NCBI RefSeq assembly: GCF_030269685.1
Contig: NZ_BSTT01000006.1
Coordinates: forward strand, 124,001 to 188,000
Reading direction: 5' to 3'
DNA from: Actinomycetospora sp. NBRC 106378
GTDB taxonomy: Bacteria > Actinomycetota > Actinomycetes > Mycobacteriales > Pseudonocardiaceae
Length of the DNA: 64,000 nucleotides
Made by a program: the position numbers and the translations under genes. Below the pieces are notes generated by a model. It was not told where the DNA came from and ran no database searches. It was given only the letters and a program-made list of their open reading frames with translations. Of this stretch, positions 7,717 to 16,205 are shown piece after piece (position 1 is the stretch's first letter; every line of letters starts with the position of its first letter).

Positions 7717-8814
7717 TCAGGTGAGCCAATGGGTGGGGTTGGTGGGGTCAAAGGTGCGGGCGGCGTCGATGTAGGGGTCCATGGAGGCCCGCGAGCGCCA
7801 GCGGCCGTGGCGTTGGACGTCGCGTTCGGGGACGCCGGCGGCGATGGCTTCGGTGGCGAACCCGCGTCGCAGGCTGTGCCCGCCCCAGAGCTGCGCGTCC
7901 TCGAGCCCGGCCGCGGCGGCGCGGCGCTTGATGATCCCGGCGACCGAGTTGCGGTGCAGCCCGCCGGCGCGGGGGCGGCGACCGTAACGGTCGATGCCGC
8001 GCCAGGCGGGGCCACCCGTGATGCCGTGGGAGCCGAGCAGGTCGCGCCAGCGGGTCCAGGCGGCACCGGCGTCGAGCAGCGTCGATTCCTCACTCCCCTC
8101 CCCCACCAAGCTCTCCGGGGACGGGGCGGCGATGCCGATCGTCGTGCCGGCGCCGTGCTGGTCGGTCTTGGAGCGGGAAAGGTGCACCGAAAGGCCCTGC
8201 TCGGAGGGGTGCAGGTCGGCCATCTGGAGGCGGGCGAGGTCGTCGGTGCGCAGCGCGGCCTTCCATCCGATCAGCAGCAGGGCGTGGTCGCGGGCGTCGG
8301 CCAGCACTTCCTCGGGCCGCAGCAGGCGCAGCACTTCGACGAGGGGTTCGCGGCGGGCGGCGGCGCGGCGGCGGGTGGGGGCGACGCCGGGGTGGCGGCG
8401 GATGCCGGTGATGGTGCGGCGGACGGCTTCGGCCTGGACGGGGTTGTCGAGCTGCGCGGTCTGGTGCACCACGGAGATCGCCGCGAGATAGCCGGACAAC
8501 GTCCCGGGTCGCAGACCCTTCCGCTCGCACACCTGCCCGGCCGCCACCGAACTCGCCGGATCCGCCGGGGTGGCCGGCCGCCACACTGGGGCGAGGTCGG
8601 CCAGGAACCGGGCGACCGTCAGCGGCTCCGCTGGCAGCGACCGCTCCCCCACTGCCGCGCACCACGACTCGAAGCGGCGCCACTGCCGCTCGTAGGCCGA
8701 CCAGGTGTTCGCCGCCCGAGCGCCGCGGGCGTAGGACTCGGCCCGGGCCGTGAGCTCGTCGCGATGCTCCACGAGCTCCCCGGAAGCGTCCTCGGAGAGC
8801 TCCGCGGCGGTCAC
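7717..8814 (-). CDS. Tyrosine recombinase / integrase
   Basis: A 365-residue site-specific recombinase. The N-terminal 170 residues form the core-binding domain (ANTWSAYERQWRRFESWC). The catalytic domain holds the full set of active residues: Arg189 in AALRTDDLARLQ, Lys216 in SRSKTDQ, His313 and Arg316 in GGHSLRRGFATEA, His336 in HGRWRS, and the nucleophile Tyr348 in SMDPYIDAAR. It starts with GTG. It marks the right side of the island containing the Shedu gene. I find no adjacent tRNA gene or clear flanking direct repeats, and no excisionase, so whether it still mobilises the island is open. Its G+C matches the chromosome better than that of the Shedu gene does. Confidence 0.92.
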   Translation of the reverse strand: MTAAELSEDASGELVEHRDELTARAESYARGARAANTWSAYERQWRRFESWCAAVGERSLPAEPLTVARFLADLAPVWRPATPADPASSVAAGQVCERKGLRPGTLSGYLAAISVVHQTAQLDNPVQAEAVRRTITGIRRHPGVAPTRRRAAARREPLVEVLRLLRPEEVLADARDHALLLIGWKAALRTDDLARLQMADLHPSEQGLSVHLSRSKTDQHGAGTTIGIAAPSPESLVGEGSEESTLLDAGAAWTRWRDLLGSHGITGGPAWRGIDRYGRRPRAGGLHRNSVAGIIKRRAAAAGLEDAQLWGGHSLRRGFATEAIAAGVPERDVQRHGRWRSRASMDPYIDAARTFDPTNPTHWLT

Positions 8815-8904
8815 CGGAGAAGCCTCTCAGCCGCGAAAGCCGCCGTCAGGGAGGCGCGCCGGGCCAACCGGGCAGATACGGCGGTTGTGCACGGTTGGGT
8901 CCCC

Positions 8905-10494
8905 TCACTCCGGCCCCGGAGCGCCGGTCAGGCCCAGCTCCTCGTTGTCGAGCTCTGCCTGGACGCGCAACACCACCTCGTCGTCGATCAGTCCGTCGTC
9001 GCGCAGTTGCACGAGGACCCGCCGTCGTTCCCGCACCAGGGCGAGGCGGATCGCGGTCTCGACGTCGTCGTCGGCCCGACGCCGTTCCTCCTCGACGACA
9101 GCGCCCGTCCGTCGACGGCGACTCTCGTGCTCCGCGCGCAACTGGTCGACGAGGGCGTCGGAGGCGCCGTGGTCGGCGGCGGCGCGAGGCAGGATCGCGA
9201 GCGCGCCGTCGATGGTCCGGGTGTGCGCGAGGGCCATCTCCTCGTCGGCGGCGACGTCGGGCGCGTAGCGGGCGAAGCGGATCACCGCGGGCAGGGTCAG
9301 GCCCTGCACGAGCAGCGTCACGAGGATGACGCCGAAGGTGACGACGAGGAGCAGGTCGCGCTCGGGGAAGGGCGCCCCGTCCACCGTCGTGAGCGGGACG
9401 GCCAGGGCGATCGCCAGCGAGACCGCGCCGCGGAACCCCGACCAGGCGAGTGGCAGCCGCTGGCGGGCGGACATGCGCCGCGCCCGTTGACTCGCCCGCC
9501 GGTCGACCGCCCGGATCAGGTACGGCACGACGTTCAGCCACACGAGCCGGGTGAGGATCACCGCCGCCGCCACGAGCAGCGCGGCGAGGACCCCGACGCC
9601 GAGGGTGCGTGAGGAGAAGCCGGCCACCGCGACGGGCAGTTCGAGCCCGACGAGGAGGAAGAGCGTCGCGTTGAGCAGGAAGGTCGTGATCCGCCAGAAG
9701 GCGTGCGCCTGGACCCGGGTCCGCGCTCCGATCGACCGGGGCCCGACGCGACCCAGCGCGAGGCCGCACACGACGACCCCCAGCACCCCGGACGCGTCGA
9801 TCTCCTCGGCGAGGAGGAAGGCGACGAACGGGGTGAGGACGCTGACTGTGCTCTCGACCAGCGGGTCGCGGGCGAGGCGGCGCACCACGATCGCGAGCCA
9901 CGCGACGACGAGGCCGACGACGATCCCGCCGAGGTAGGACACCGCGAAGCCCTCCAGGGCGCCGAGCACCCGGAAGGGCTCCGCGCCGGTGGCCACCCCG
10001 AGCGCCAACCCGAAGACGACCAGCGCCGTCCCGTCGTTGACCAGGCTCTCCGCCCGCAGCATCGTCAGCGGCCGGCGCGGCAGCCCCCGGGCGACGGCGG
10101 CCACGGCGGTCGCGTCCGTGGGCGCGACGATGGCGCCCAGCACGAAGCCCACCGGCCAGCTCAGCCCGAGCAGCAGGTGCGCCGTCGCGGCCACGGCAGC
10201 GGCCGTCGCGATCACGAGGAAGACCGACGACAGCACGAGCGTGCGCAGGTCGTTCCGGATCTCCCGCAACGAGACGGTCAACGCCTCCCAGTACAGCAAC
10301 GCCGGCAGGAAGAGCAGGACGACGAGCTCCGGCGGCACCCGGATCGTCGAGGTGAAGGGCAGGAAGCCGAGGGCGACGCCCCCGACGATCAGCAGGACGG
10401 GGCCGTTGAACCCGGTGCGCTTCGCGACGATCTCCGCGAGCACGACCGCGACGCCGCAGAACACGAGCACCGCCAGGCCCGTGATGTCGTACAT
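8905..10494 (-). CDS. Na+/H+ antiporter, CPA1 (NhaP/NHE) family
   Basis: A 529-residue membrane protein with about 12 hydrophobic segments in the first 400 residues followed by a charged cytoplasmic tail of about 110 residues. Diagnostic CPA1 motifs are present: FLPALLYWEAL, APTDATAVAAVARG with the ion-binding Asp near residue 127, and ESLVNDGTALVVF near 149-161. Such proteins exchange cytoplasmic Na+ (or K+) for protons and protect against alkali or salt. The C-terminal tail (Arg/Glu-rich, rich in VLVQLRDDGLIDDEV-like helices) is typical of actinobacterial members. It is transcribed away from the DUF4118 gene. Confidence 0.92.
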   Translation of the reverse strand: MYDITGLAVLVFCGVAVVLAEIVAKRTGFNGPVLLIVGGVALGFLPFTSTIRVPPELVVLLFLPALLYWEALTVSLREIRNDLRTLVLSSVFLVIATAAAVAATAHLLLGLSWPVGFVLGAIVAPTDATAVAAVARGLPRRPLTMLRAESLVNDGTALVVFGLALGVATGAEPFRVLGALEGFAVSYLGGIVVGLVVAWLAIVVRRLARDPLVESTVSVLTPFVAFLLAEEIDASGVLGVVVCGLALGRVGPRSIGARTRVQAHAFWRITTFLLNATLFLLVGLELPVAVAGFSSRTLGVGVLAALLVAAAVILTRLVWLNVVPYLIRAVDRRASQRARRMSARQRLPLAWSGFRGAVSLAIALAVPLTTVDGAPFPERDLLLVVTFGVILVTLLVQGLTLPAVIRFARYAPDVAADEEMALAHTRTIDGALAILPRAAADHGASDALVDQLRAEHESRRRRTGAVVEEERRRADDDVETAIRLALVRERRRVLVQLRDDGLIDDEVVLRVQAELDNEELGLTGAPGPE

Positions 10495-10632
10495 GGGGAC
10501 TTCCTAGCCTCCGGCCTCGATCCGGACAAACACGGACCTCACGCGTCCCGGTGGCGTCAAGGTCCCGGGACCCGGCGTCATCAACCCGACAACGCCGGTC
10601 GTCGCTGCCCGGCGCGGCGGTTCGCTGGCCCG

Positions 10633-11391
10633 ATGACGGACCGGGGACGCGCGTGGGCACGGGTCGCGGCGGTGGTGGCGCCGTTCCTGGTCGCCTGGAT
10701 CGCGGGACTGCTGCACGACGTGCTCGCCAACACCGACGCGGCCCTGGTCCTGGTGCTCGTCGTGGTCGCGGCGGCCGCGCTCGGCGACCGCCTCGCGGGT
10801 GTGCTCGCCGCCCTCGCGTCGGCCGCTTCCTTCGACTTCTTCCTGACGGCCCCGGTCAACAGCTTCGCGATCGTCGGACGGGAGGACGTGGAGACCGCCG
10901 TCCTCCTGCTCGCGATCGGCATCGCCGTCAGCGAGATCGCCTCCTGGGGTCGGCGTCAGCAGGCGGCGTCCGGGCGACGGGCGGACTACCTGGACGGCGT
11001 CGCCCGTGCCACGCGGCTGGCCGCCGAGGGCTCGCCCCAGGTGCCCGACACGATCTCGCGCATGATCGCCGAGGTCCTCGACCTCGACGCCTGCCGGTAC
11101 GACCCGTACTCCGTCCCCGGCGCGACCCCCGACCGCCCGGTGCTGCAGCGCGACGGCTCGATCACGCGCAAAGGCCACGTCCTCGACGTCCGCCACGACG
11201 GCCTGCCGGGCATGGACGTCATCGAACTGCCCGCCGGGCACGACGGCGGGTGCTTCCTGCTGACCGCGAGTACCGAGGTCCGTCGACCCTCCCCCGAGCA
11301 GATCCTCGTCGCGGTCACCCTCGCCGAGCAGCTCCCCGCAGCACCTCAGGACACGCGGACCACCCGGAGCTCGACGAGGTCGGAGACGTAG
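10633..11391 (+). CDS. DUF4118 membrane protein with KdpD-like transmembrane unit
   Basis: A 252-residue protein. Residues 1-105 form four closely packed membrane segments with the DUF4118 signature (GDRLAGVLAALASAASFDFFLTAP...FAIVGREDVETAVLLLAIGIAVSEI), the unit found in KdpD sensor kinases. A helix (ASGRRADYLDGVARATRLAA) follows, then a GAF-like soluble region to the end. There is no histidine kinase domain, so it cannot phosphorylate on its own; a sensory or structural role is likely. The ATG follows a divergent intergenic region shared with the antiporter. Its last 46 bases overlap the convergent lipoprotein gene. Confidence 0.8.
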   Translation: MTDRGRAWARVAAVVAPFLVAWIAGLLHDVLANTDAALVLVLVVVAAAALGDRLAGVLAALASAASFDFFLTAPVNSFAIVGREDVETAVLLLAIGIAVSEIASWGRRQQAASGRRADYLDGVARATRLAAEGSPQVPDTISRMIAEVLDLDACRYDPYSVPGATPDRPVLQRDGSITRKGHVLDVRHDGLPGMDVIELPAGHDGGCFLLTASTEVRRPSPEQILVAVTLAEQLPAAPQDTRTTRSSTRSET

Positions 11392-11906
11392 CGCCCGCCC
11401 TTGACGTCGCCCGGCACCACGAGCCGCGGGCGGGTCAGCGGTTTCCCGTCCTCGGTGAGGGAGACGAGCAGCCCGCGGTTGCCGAAGTCCGGTGACACCT
11501 CGCCGTAGGCCACCGTCGCCGCGTAGCCGTCGGCGCCGAGGGCCAGGACGGCGAAGCGGAGCTGGTCGTTCTTCGCGGCAGGGTCGGTGGCGAGGGACTG
11601 CGGAGGCAGCAGGGTGTCGAGGGCGACCCCGCGCTCCTGGTGGCTCTCGGCCCCACGGGAGCTCTGGAAGGACACCGTGACGTCGCGCTGCGGAGCCGCG
11701 GCCAGGTCCTGGGCGGTGAGGACACGCTGCGGGTCCCGCACGGCGCCGGTCACCCGGACCGCACCGGCCGGCACGTCCGCCGACGCGCTCGTCGGTGCCG
11801 GAGCGGCCGGAGCAGCAGGCGCGCCGCAGGCGGTGAGCAGGACCAGGAGCGCGACCGCGCCCACGGCCCGGGCCGGGGTGGAGAGAGAGGGGAACGGCGT
11901 GATCAC
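11346..11906 (-). CDS. Lipoprotein with molybdopterin-dependent-oxidoreductase fold
   Basis: A 186-residue predicted lipoprotein: signal segment PARAVGAVALLVLLTACGAP with a lipobox (LLTAC), an Ala/Pro linker, then a domain resembling the sulfite-oxidase molybdopterin-binding fold (VRVTGAVRDPQRVLTAQDLAAAP...). The family's catalytic Cys is not seen (the aligned FQSSRGAESHQERG segment has none), so it probably does not hold an active molybdenum centre. I chose GTG at 11906 (AGGA about 8 bases upstream) because longer frames add 17 polar residues before the signal. It lies on the opposite strand to, and overlaps the end of, the DUF4118 gene. Confidence 0.7.
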   Translation of the reverse strand: MITPFPSLSTPARAVGAVALLVLLTACGAPAAPAAPAPTSASADVPAGAVRVTGAVRDPQRVLTAQDLAAAPQRDVTVSFQSSRGAESHQERGVALDTLLPPQSLATDPAAKNDQLRFAVLALGADGYAATVAYGEVSPDFGNRGLLVSLTEDGKPLTRPRLVVPGDVKGGRYVSDLVELRVVRVS

Positions 11907-11966
11907 GAGGTCATCCTGCGCCGCATCTACGTCTCTATGGAAGGTCTCGATCCGCATCCGCGCAGA

Positions 11967-13421
11967 TCACCGCACATCGGACCCGTCGTCGGGACGGATG
12001 GCCATGACGACGGCCTGGGGTTCGGTGAAGAACTCCCGGCTGAAATCCCCGCCCTCCCGGCCGACCCCGGAGTCACCCATCCCCCCGAAGGGTGCCCGCA
12101 GGTCGCGGACGAAGAAGCAGTTCACCCACACCGTGCCGGCGCGCAGCGCACCCGCGACCCGGTGGGCGCGGCTGAGGTTCTCGGTGAACACCATGGCGTT
12201 GAGGCCGTAGCGGGTGTCGTCGGCGGCTCGCACCGCCTCGGCCTCGGTGTCGAACGGGGTCACGGTCACGACCGGCCCGAAGACCTCCTCCCGCTGCACC
12301 GGGGCGTCGGGCGGCGCGTCGAGCACCACGGTCGGGGTGACCGTCCACCCCTCCCCCTCGCCTCCGGCCCGGATCTTCCCGCCGGAGCGTTCGACGCCGT
12401 CGAGGTATCCGCGCACCTTCGCGTGGTGGGCCTCCGAGGCGAGCGGGCCGATCTGGGTGCCGGTCACCTTCGGGTCTCCGACCACCAGCGCACCGGCCGC
12501 GGCGACGAAGCGCTCGACGAACTCCTCGCACACCCCGCGCTGCACGTAGAGCCGTGACCCGGCGAGGCACACCTGCCCGGCGTTGGTGAAGACCGCCTTG
12601 ATCGACCAGTCGACGGCGCCGGCGAGGTCGGCGTCGTCGAACACGAGGTTCGCGCCCTTGCCCCCGAGCTCCAGGCTCACCGGCACCAGGTTCCGCGCCG
12701 CGGCCGCCGAGATGACCCGGCCGGTGGCGGACTCGCCGGTGAAGGTGATCCGGTCCACCCGCGGGTCGTCGGTGAGAGCCGCACCGGCGGAGTCGGGTCC
12801 GTAGCCGTGCAGCACGTTGAGGACCCCGGGCGGCATCCCGGCCTCGAGCGCGAGCCGGGCCACGACGGTGGCCGACGTCGGGCTGTCCTCGGCCGGCTTG
12901 AGCACCACCGTGTTGCCCCAGGCCAGCGCCGGCGCGACCTTCCACGACGCCAGCATCAGCGGGAAGTTCCACGGGGCGATCGCGGCGACGACGCCGGCCG
13001 GGGGAAAGCGCGAGTAGGCGTGATGGCCGGTGTCCATCGGGAGCACGTCGCCGTGCGCGAGCCGCGCGTGGTCGGCGAAGAAGCGCAGGTTCTGCGCGGT
13101 CCGCGGCACGTCCTTGCCCCGGGCGTCGTCGATGGGCTTGCCCATGTCGGTCGTGTCGGCGAGAGCGAGCTCGTCGGTGTGGGCGACGACGAGGTCGGCG
13201 AGCCGGTGCAGGACCGCACCGCGCTCGGCGAAGCCCATCCGCGGCCACGGGCCTTCGTCGGAAGCACGGCGGGCAGCGTCGACGGCCCGGTCGGCGTCGG
13301 CCGCCGAGCCGAGCGCGACCGAGGCGTGCGGCGCGCGGGTGGCCGGGTCGACGGAGGGGAACGACGCGCCGTCGGACGACTCCTGCTCCACGCCGTCGAT
13401 GACGTGCGGCACGAACATCAT
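11967..13421 (-). CDS. Aldehyde dehydrogenase, hydroxymuconic-semialdehyde type
   Basis: A 484-residue NAD(P)-dependent aldehyde dehydrogenase. Motifs: IAPWNFPLMLASWKVAPALA, the Gly-rich TFTGESATGRVI, Glu in LELGGKGANLVF, and the nucleophilic Cys in TNAGQVCLAGSRLYV; the C-terminus has PFGGMGDSGVGREGG. Overall the sequence is closest to 2-hydroxymuconic and 5-carboxymethyl-2-hydroxymuconic semialdehyde dehydrogenases of aromatic ring cleavage pathways. It is transcribed divergently from a second aldehyde dehydrogenase across a 156-bp spacer carrying a strong inverted repeat, suggesting shared control. The actual aldehyde is not determinable here. Confidence 0.88.
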   Translation of the reverse strand: MMFVPHVIDGVEQESSDGASFPSVDPATRAPHASVALGSAADADRAVDAARRASDEGPWPRMGFAERGAVLHRLADLVVAHTDELALADTTDMGKPIDDARGKDVPRTAQNLRFFADHARLAHGDVLPMDTGHHAYSRFPPAGVVAAIAPWNFPLMLASWKVAPALAWGNTVVLKPAEDSPTSATVVARLALEAGMPPGVLNVLHGYGPDSAGAALTDDPRVDRITFTGESATGRVISAAAARNLVPVSLELGGKGANLVFDDADLAGAVDWSIKAVFTNAGQVCLAGSRLYVQRGVCEEFVERFVAAAGALVVGDPKVTGTQIGPLASEAHHAKVRGYLDGVERSGGKIRAGGEGEGWTVTPTVVLDAPPDAPVQREEVFGPVVTVTPFDTEAEAVRAADDTRYGLNAMVFTENLSRAHRVAGALRAGTVWVNCFFVRDLRAPFGGMGDSGVGREGGDFSREFFTEPQAVVMAIRPDDGSDVR

Positions 13422-13435
13422 GCGACGAGCATGAT

Positions 13436-13477
13436 CCGCATCTGCGGTCCACTAAAGCGAACAGTTCCGCAGATGCG
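13436..13477. promoter_or_regulatory. Inverted-repeat operator between divergent aldehyde dehydrogenase genes
   Basis: GCATCTGCGG (13438-13447) and CCGCAGATGC (13467-13476) form a perfect 10-bp inverted repeat with a 19-bp centre, about 30 bp from centre to centre. The first arm is itself palindromic in form, CCGCA-NN-TGCGG. This spacing fits an IclR- or TetR-type dimer of dimers binding over both divergent promoters. No regulator is encoded beside it, so the cognate protein must be elsewhere. Confidence 0.6.
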
Positions 13478-13577
13478 AACGCTTTGGGTTGTTGATCGAC
13501 GCAGGAGCGGTCACCATGAGGATGTGCGCCCGGTCACTACCGGGTGCGACCGACGCCGACTCGAGGATGAGGCGCAC

Positions 13578-15068
13578 ATGAGCATCACCAGCGACACGCG
13601 GGCCCCGATCAAGACCGCCGACAAGTTCTACATCGGTGGCGAGTGGGTCGACCCGTCGTCGTCGAGCACGATCGACGTGATCGAGCCCGCGACGGAGAAC
13701 GTCTACTTCACCGTGGCCGAGGCGCAGGACGCCGACGTCGCCCGCGCCGTGGGTGCGGCACGGGAGGCGTTCGACCACGGGCCCTGGCCGCGGATGACGC
13801 ACGCCGAGCGCGCCGGGTTCCTGCGCGCGATCAGCGCGGCGGTGAAGGAGCGCGCGGACGACGTCCTGCAGGTCTGGCCACGCGAGTCCGGGATCATGTT
13901 CCCGGTCGCCCAGGGCATGATGGCCGGGGTCCCGGACGCGTACGACTTCTACGCCGACCTCGCGGACAGCTTCCCGTTCGAGGAGGCGGCGACCCCGACG
14001 GCGGGCGGCAACTACGGGATGATCGCCCGCGAGCCGGTCGGCGTCGTGGGCGCGATCGTCCCCTGGAACGCGCCCATGACCCTGATCGCCTACAAGCTCG
14101 CGCCCGCCTTCCTGGCCGGCTGCACCGTGATCCTCAAGGCCTCGCCCGAGGCTCCCGGCGCACCCCTGATCATGGCGGAGATCGCCGAGCAGGTCGGGCT
14201 GCCGAAGGGCGTGCTCAACGTCCTCACCGCTGACCGCGAGGTCTCCGAGAGCCTCGTGCGCGACCCGCGCGTCGACAAGATCGCGTTCACCGGGTCGACC
14301 GCGGCGGGCAAGAAGATCGCCGGGATCCTCGCGGACCGCATCGGTCGCTTCTCCCTCGAGCTGGGCGGCAAGTCGGCCGCGGTGATCCTCGACGACTACG
14401 ACCTCGAGAAGGCGGCCGCGACCCTCTCCGGCGCGGAGTGCTTCCTCTCCGGCCAGGTCTGCTCGTCGCTGACCCGTATCGTCGTGCCGCGTCGCCGCCA
14501 CGACGAGATGCTCGACTCCCTCGCCGGCACGTTCTCGCAGGTCAAGCTCGGCGACCCGTTCGACCCGACCGTGCAGATGGGCCCGCTCGCCATGCAGCGC
14601 CAGCGCGACCGCGTGGAGTCCTACATCGAGCTCGGCAAGAGCGAGGGCGCCACCCTCGCCACCGGCGGCGGACGCCCGAAGGACCTCGAGCGGGGCTGGT
14701 TCATCGAGCCGACCGTGTTCGGCAACGTCGACAACTCCTGGCGGATCGCCCAGGAGGAGATCTTCGGGCCGGTCCTGTCGGTCATCCCGGCGGAGGACGA
14801 GGAGGACGCGATCCGCATCGCGAACGACACCGTCTACGGCCTCAACGCCGCGGTGTTCACCAACGACGCGGACCGGGCCCGCGAGGTCGGCGGGCGCCTG
14901 CGCTCTGGCACCGTCGGGCACAACAACTTCCACACCGACTTCGGCATCGGCTTCGGGGGTTACAAGCAGTCCGGCATCCACCGCGAAGGTGGCGTCGACG
15001 GGCTGCACCCGTACCTCGAGAACAAGACGCTGATCTTCGAGGAGAAGCCCAGCAACTACCCGGGCTAG
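13578..15068 (+). CDS. Aldehyde dehydrogenase
   Basis: A 496-residue ALDH superfamily member. It has IVPWNAPMTLIAYKLAPAFLAG, TFTGSTAAG-type cofactor loop, Glu in LELGGKSAAVIL, and catalytic Cys in FLSGQVCSSLTRIVV; the C-terminal part ends with GIGFGGYKQSGIHREGG. It prefers NAD or NADP to oxidise a still unknown aldehyde. The ATG at 13578 follows a GAGGATGAGG Shine-Dalgarno region. It faces the other aldehyde dehydrogenase across the shared operator, and ends before a hairpin. The atypical QVWPRESGIMF segment in place of the usual TxExGKP motif sets it apart from its neighbour. Confidence 0.88.
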   Translation: MSITSDTRAPIKTADKFYIGGEWVDPSSSSTIDVIEPATENVYFTVAEAQDADVARAVGAAREAFDHGPWPRMTHAERAGFLRAISAAVKERADDVLQVWPRESGIMFPVAQGMMAGVPDAYDFYADLADSFPFEEAATPTAGGNYGMIAREPVGVVGAIVPWNAPMTLIAYKLAPAFLAGCTVILKASPEAPGAPLIMAEIAEQVGLPKGVLNVLTADREVSESLVRDPRVDKIAFTGSTAAGKKIAGILADRIGRFSLELGGKSAAVILDDYDLEKAAATLSGAECFLSGQVCSSLTRIVVPRRRHDEMLDSLAGTFSQVKLGDPFDPTVQMGPLAMQRQRDRVESYIELGKSEGATLATGGGRPKDLERGWFIEPTVFGNVDNSWRIAQEEIFGPVLSVIPAEDEEDAIRIANDTVYGLNAAVFTNDADRAREVGGRLRSGTVGHNNFHTDFGIGFGGYKQSGIHREGGVDGLHPYLENKTLIFEEKPSNYPG

Positions 15069-15380
15069 GTGCTCCGCCTGTGAGTACTTCTCCGTGTCGG
15101 AGCACGGAGAAGTACGCACGGGGCGAAGCCACCTCCAGGCGCCGAGGGAGGCGAAGGACAAGGGCCCGCCGAGGTGGAGAAGTAACTCACGTCACCTGAT
15201 CGGTCGTCCGTCCCGTTGGCGCGGCGACGGGTCGGTGACCAGCCCCGCGCCTGCGGCGCAGCGTGACGCACGGGCCCGCAGACGGGCGTTCGTGCTGGTC
15301 AGCGGGTCGTGGCACGAGTCGGTCGCGCGCCGCTAGATTCGCGTCCGCCCTCCACGACCCGGGGGCGGAGAGGAACCGTC
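15069..15380. other. Spacer with a cluster of inverted repeats before the molybdenum storage genes
   Basis: No gene is visible in these 312 bases. The first hairpin (listed separately) pairs GTACTTCTCCGTG with CACGGAGAAGTAC. A third related copy, GGTGGAGAAGTAACTCAC, sits at about 15173-15190, inverted relative to GTGAGTACTTCTCC at 15082. The three GGAGAAGTA units could be repeated binding sites or the ends of a tiny non-autonomous element of about 110 bp. Confidence 0.45.
15084..15115 (+). terminator. Hairpin downstream of the aldehyde dehydrogenase
   Basis: A perfect 13-bp stem with a six-base loop lies 15 bp after the aldehyde dehydrogenase stop codon. No T-run follows, which is common for actinobacterial terminators. 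It may also belong to the inverted-repeat cluster of this spacer. Confidence 0.5.
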
Positions 15381-16193
15381 GTGACCGCCCCGACCAGCAG
15401 TGACCTGGCGTCGCTGCTCCGGACCCGCTCGTTGGACGACGCCGCGCTCGCCGCGGCGAGCATCGATGCGCCGGACCACGCCGTGCTGCCCGAGGCCTCC
15501 GTGGTGAAGGTGGGCGGCCAGAGTCTGATGGACCGGGGCGCCGCCGCGGTCCTCCCCGTCGTCGAGGAGCTGCTGGCGGCGCGGGGGCAGCACCAGCTGC
15601 TCATCGGCACCGGCGGCGGCACGCGCGCCCGGCACGCGTACGCCCTCGCCGCCGAGCTGGGCCTCCCGACCGGCGTGCTCAGCGACGTCGGCTCCGCGGT
15701 CGCCGGCCAGAACGCGACGATGCTCGGGTACCTGCTGGCCCGCCACGGCATCCCGGTCGTCGCCCCGAACGCCTTCGCCTCGCTCCCCCTGCAGGTCGCC
15801 GAGGTCGGCGCCGCGGTCTTCGCCGGCATGCCGCCGTACGGCATGTGGCAGCGCGTGCCCGGCGAGGGCGTCATCCCGCCCTACCGCACCGACGCCGGCT
15901 GCTTCCTGGTCGCCGAGACCTACGGCTGCAGGCAGATGATCTACATCAAGGACGAGGACGGCCTGTTCACGGCCAACCCCAAGAACGACTCGTCCGTCGA
16001 GTTCATCCCCGAGATCACCGTCGACGAGCTGCTCGCGCGCGACCTGCCCGACCTCGTGCTGGAGCGCGGGATGCTCGAGCTGCTGCGCGACGCCCGCCGC
16101 GTCCGTTCCGTCCAGGTGATCAACGGGCTCGTGCCCGGCCGCATCACCGCCGCCCTCGCCGGCGAGCACGTCGGCACCATCATCTCGGCGTAG
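15381..16193 (+). CDS. mosB: Molybdenum storage protein subunit beta-like (amino acid kinase fold)
   Basis: A 270-residue amino-acid-kinase-fold protein related to UMP kinase. It aligns from memory with the MosB subunit of the Azotobacter molybdenum/tungsten storage protein: SVVKVGGQSLMDRG, LLIGTGGGTRARHAYALAAELGLP, GMPPYGMW, PPYRTDAGCFLVAETYGC and IKDEDGLFTANPK, ending VNGLVPGRITAALAGEHVGTII. Known storage protein is an alpha3beta3 cage that packs polyoxometalate clusters using ATP. GTG at 15381 is chosen because GAGAGGA lies eight bases upstream and the length then matches MosB (about 270). It is 12 bp upstream of mosA. Real UMP kinase (pyrH) is encoded separately at 60.5-61.3 kb, so this is not the housekeeping enzyme. 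Confidence 0.8.
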   Translation: MTAPTSSDLASLLRTRSLDDAALAAASIDAPDHAVLPEASVVKVGGQSLMDRGAAAVLPVVEELLAARGQHQLLIGTGGGTRARHAYALAAELGLPTGVLSDVGSAVAGQNATMLGYLLARHGIPVVAPNAFASLPLQVAEVGAAVFAGMPPYGMWQRVPGEGVIPPYRTDAGCFLVAETYGCRQMIYIKDEDGLFTANPKNDSSVEFIPEITVDELLARDLPDLVLERGMLELLRDARRVRSVQVINGLVPGRITAALAGEHVGTIISA

Positions 16194-16205
16194 AGGAGAC
16201 CTCCG

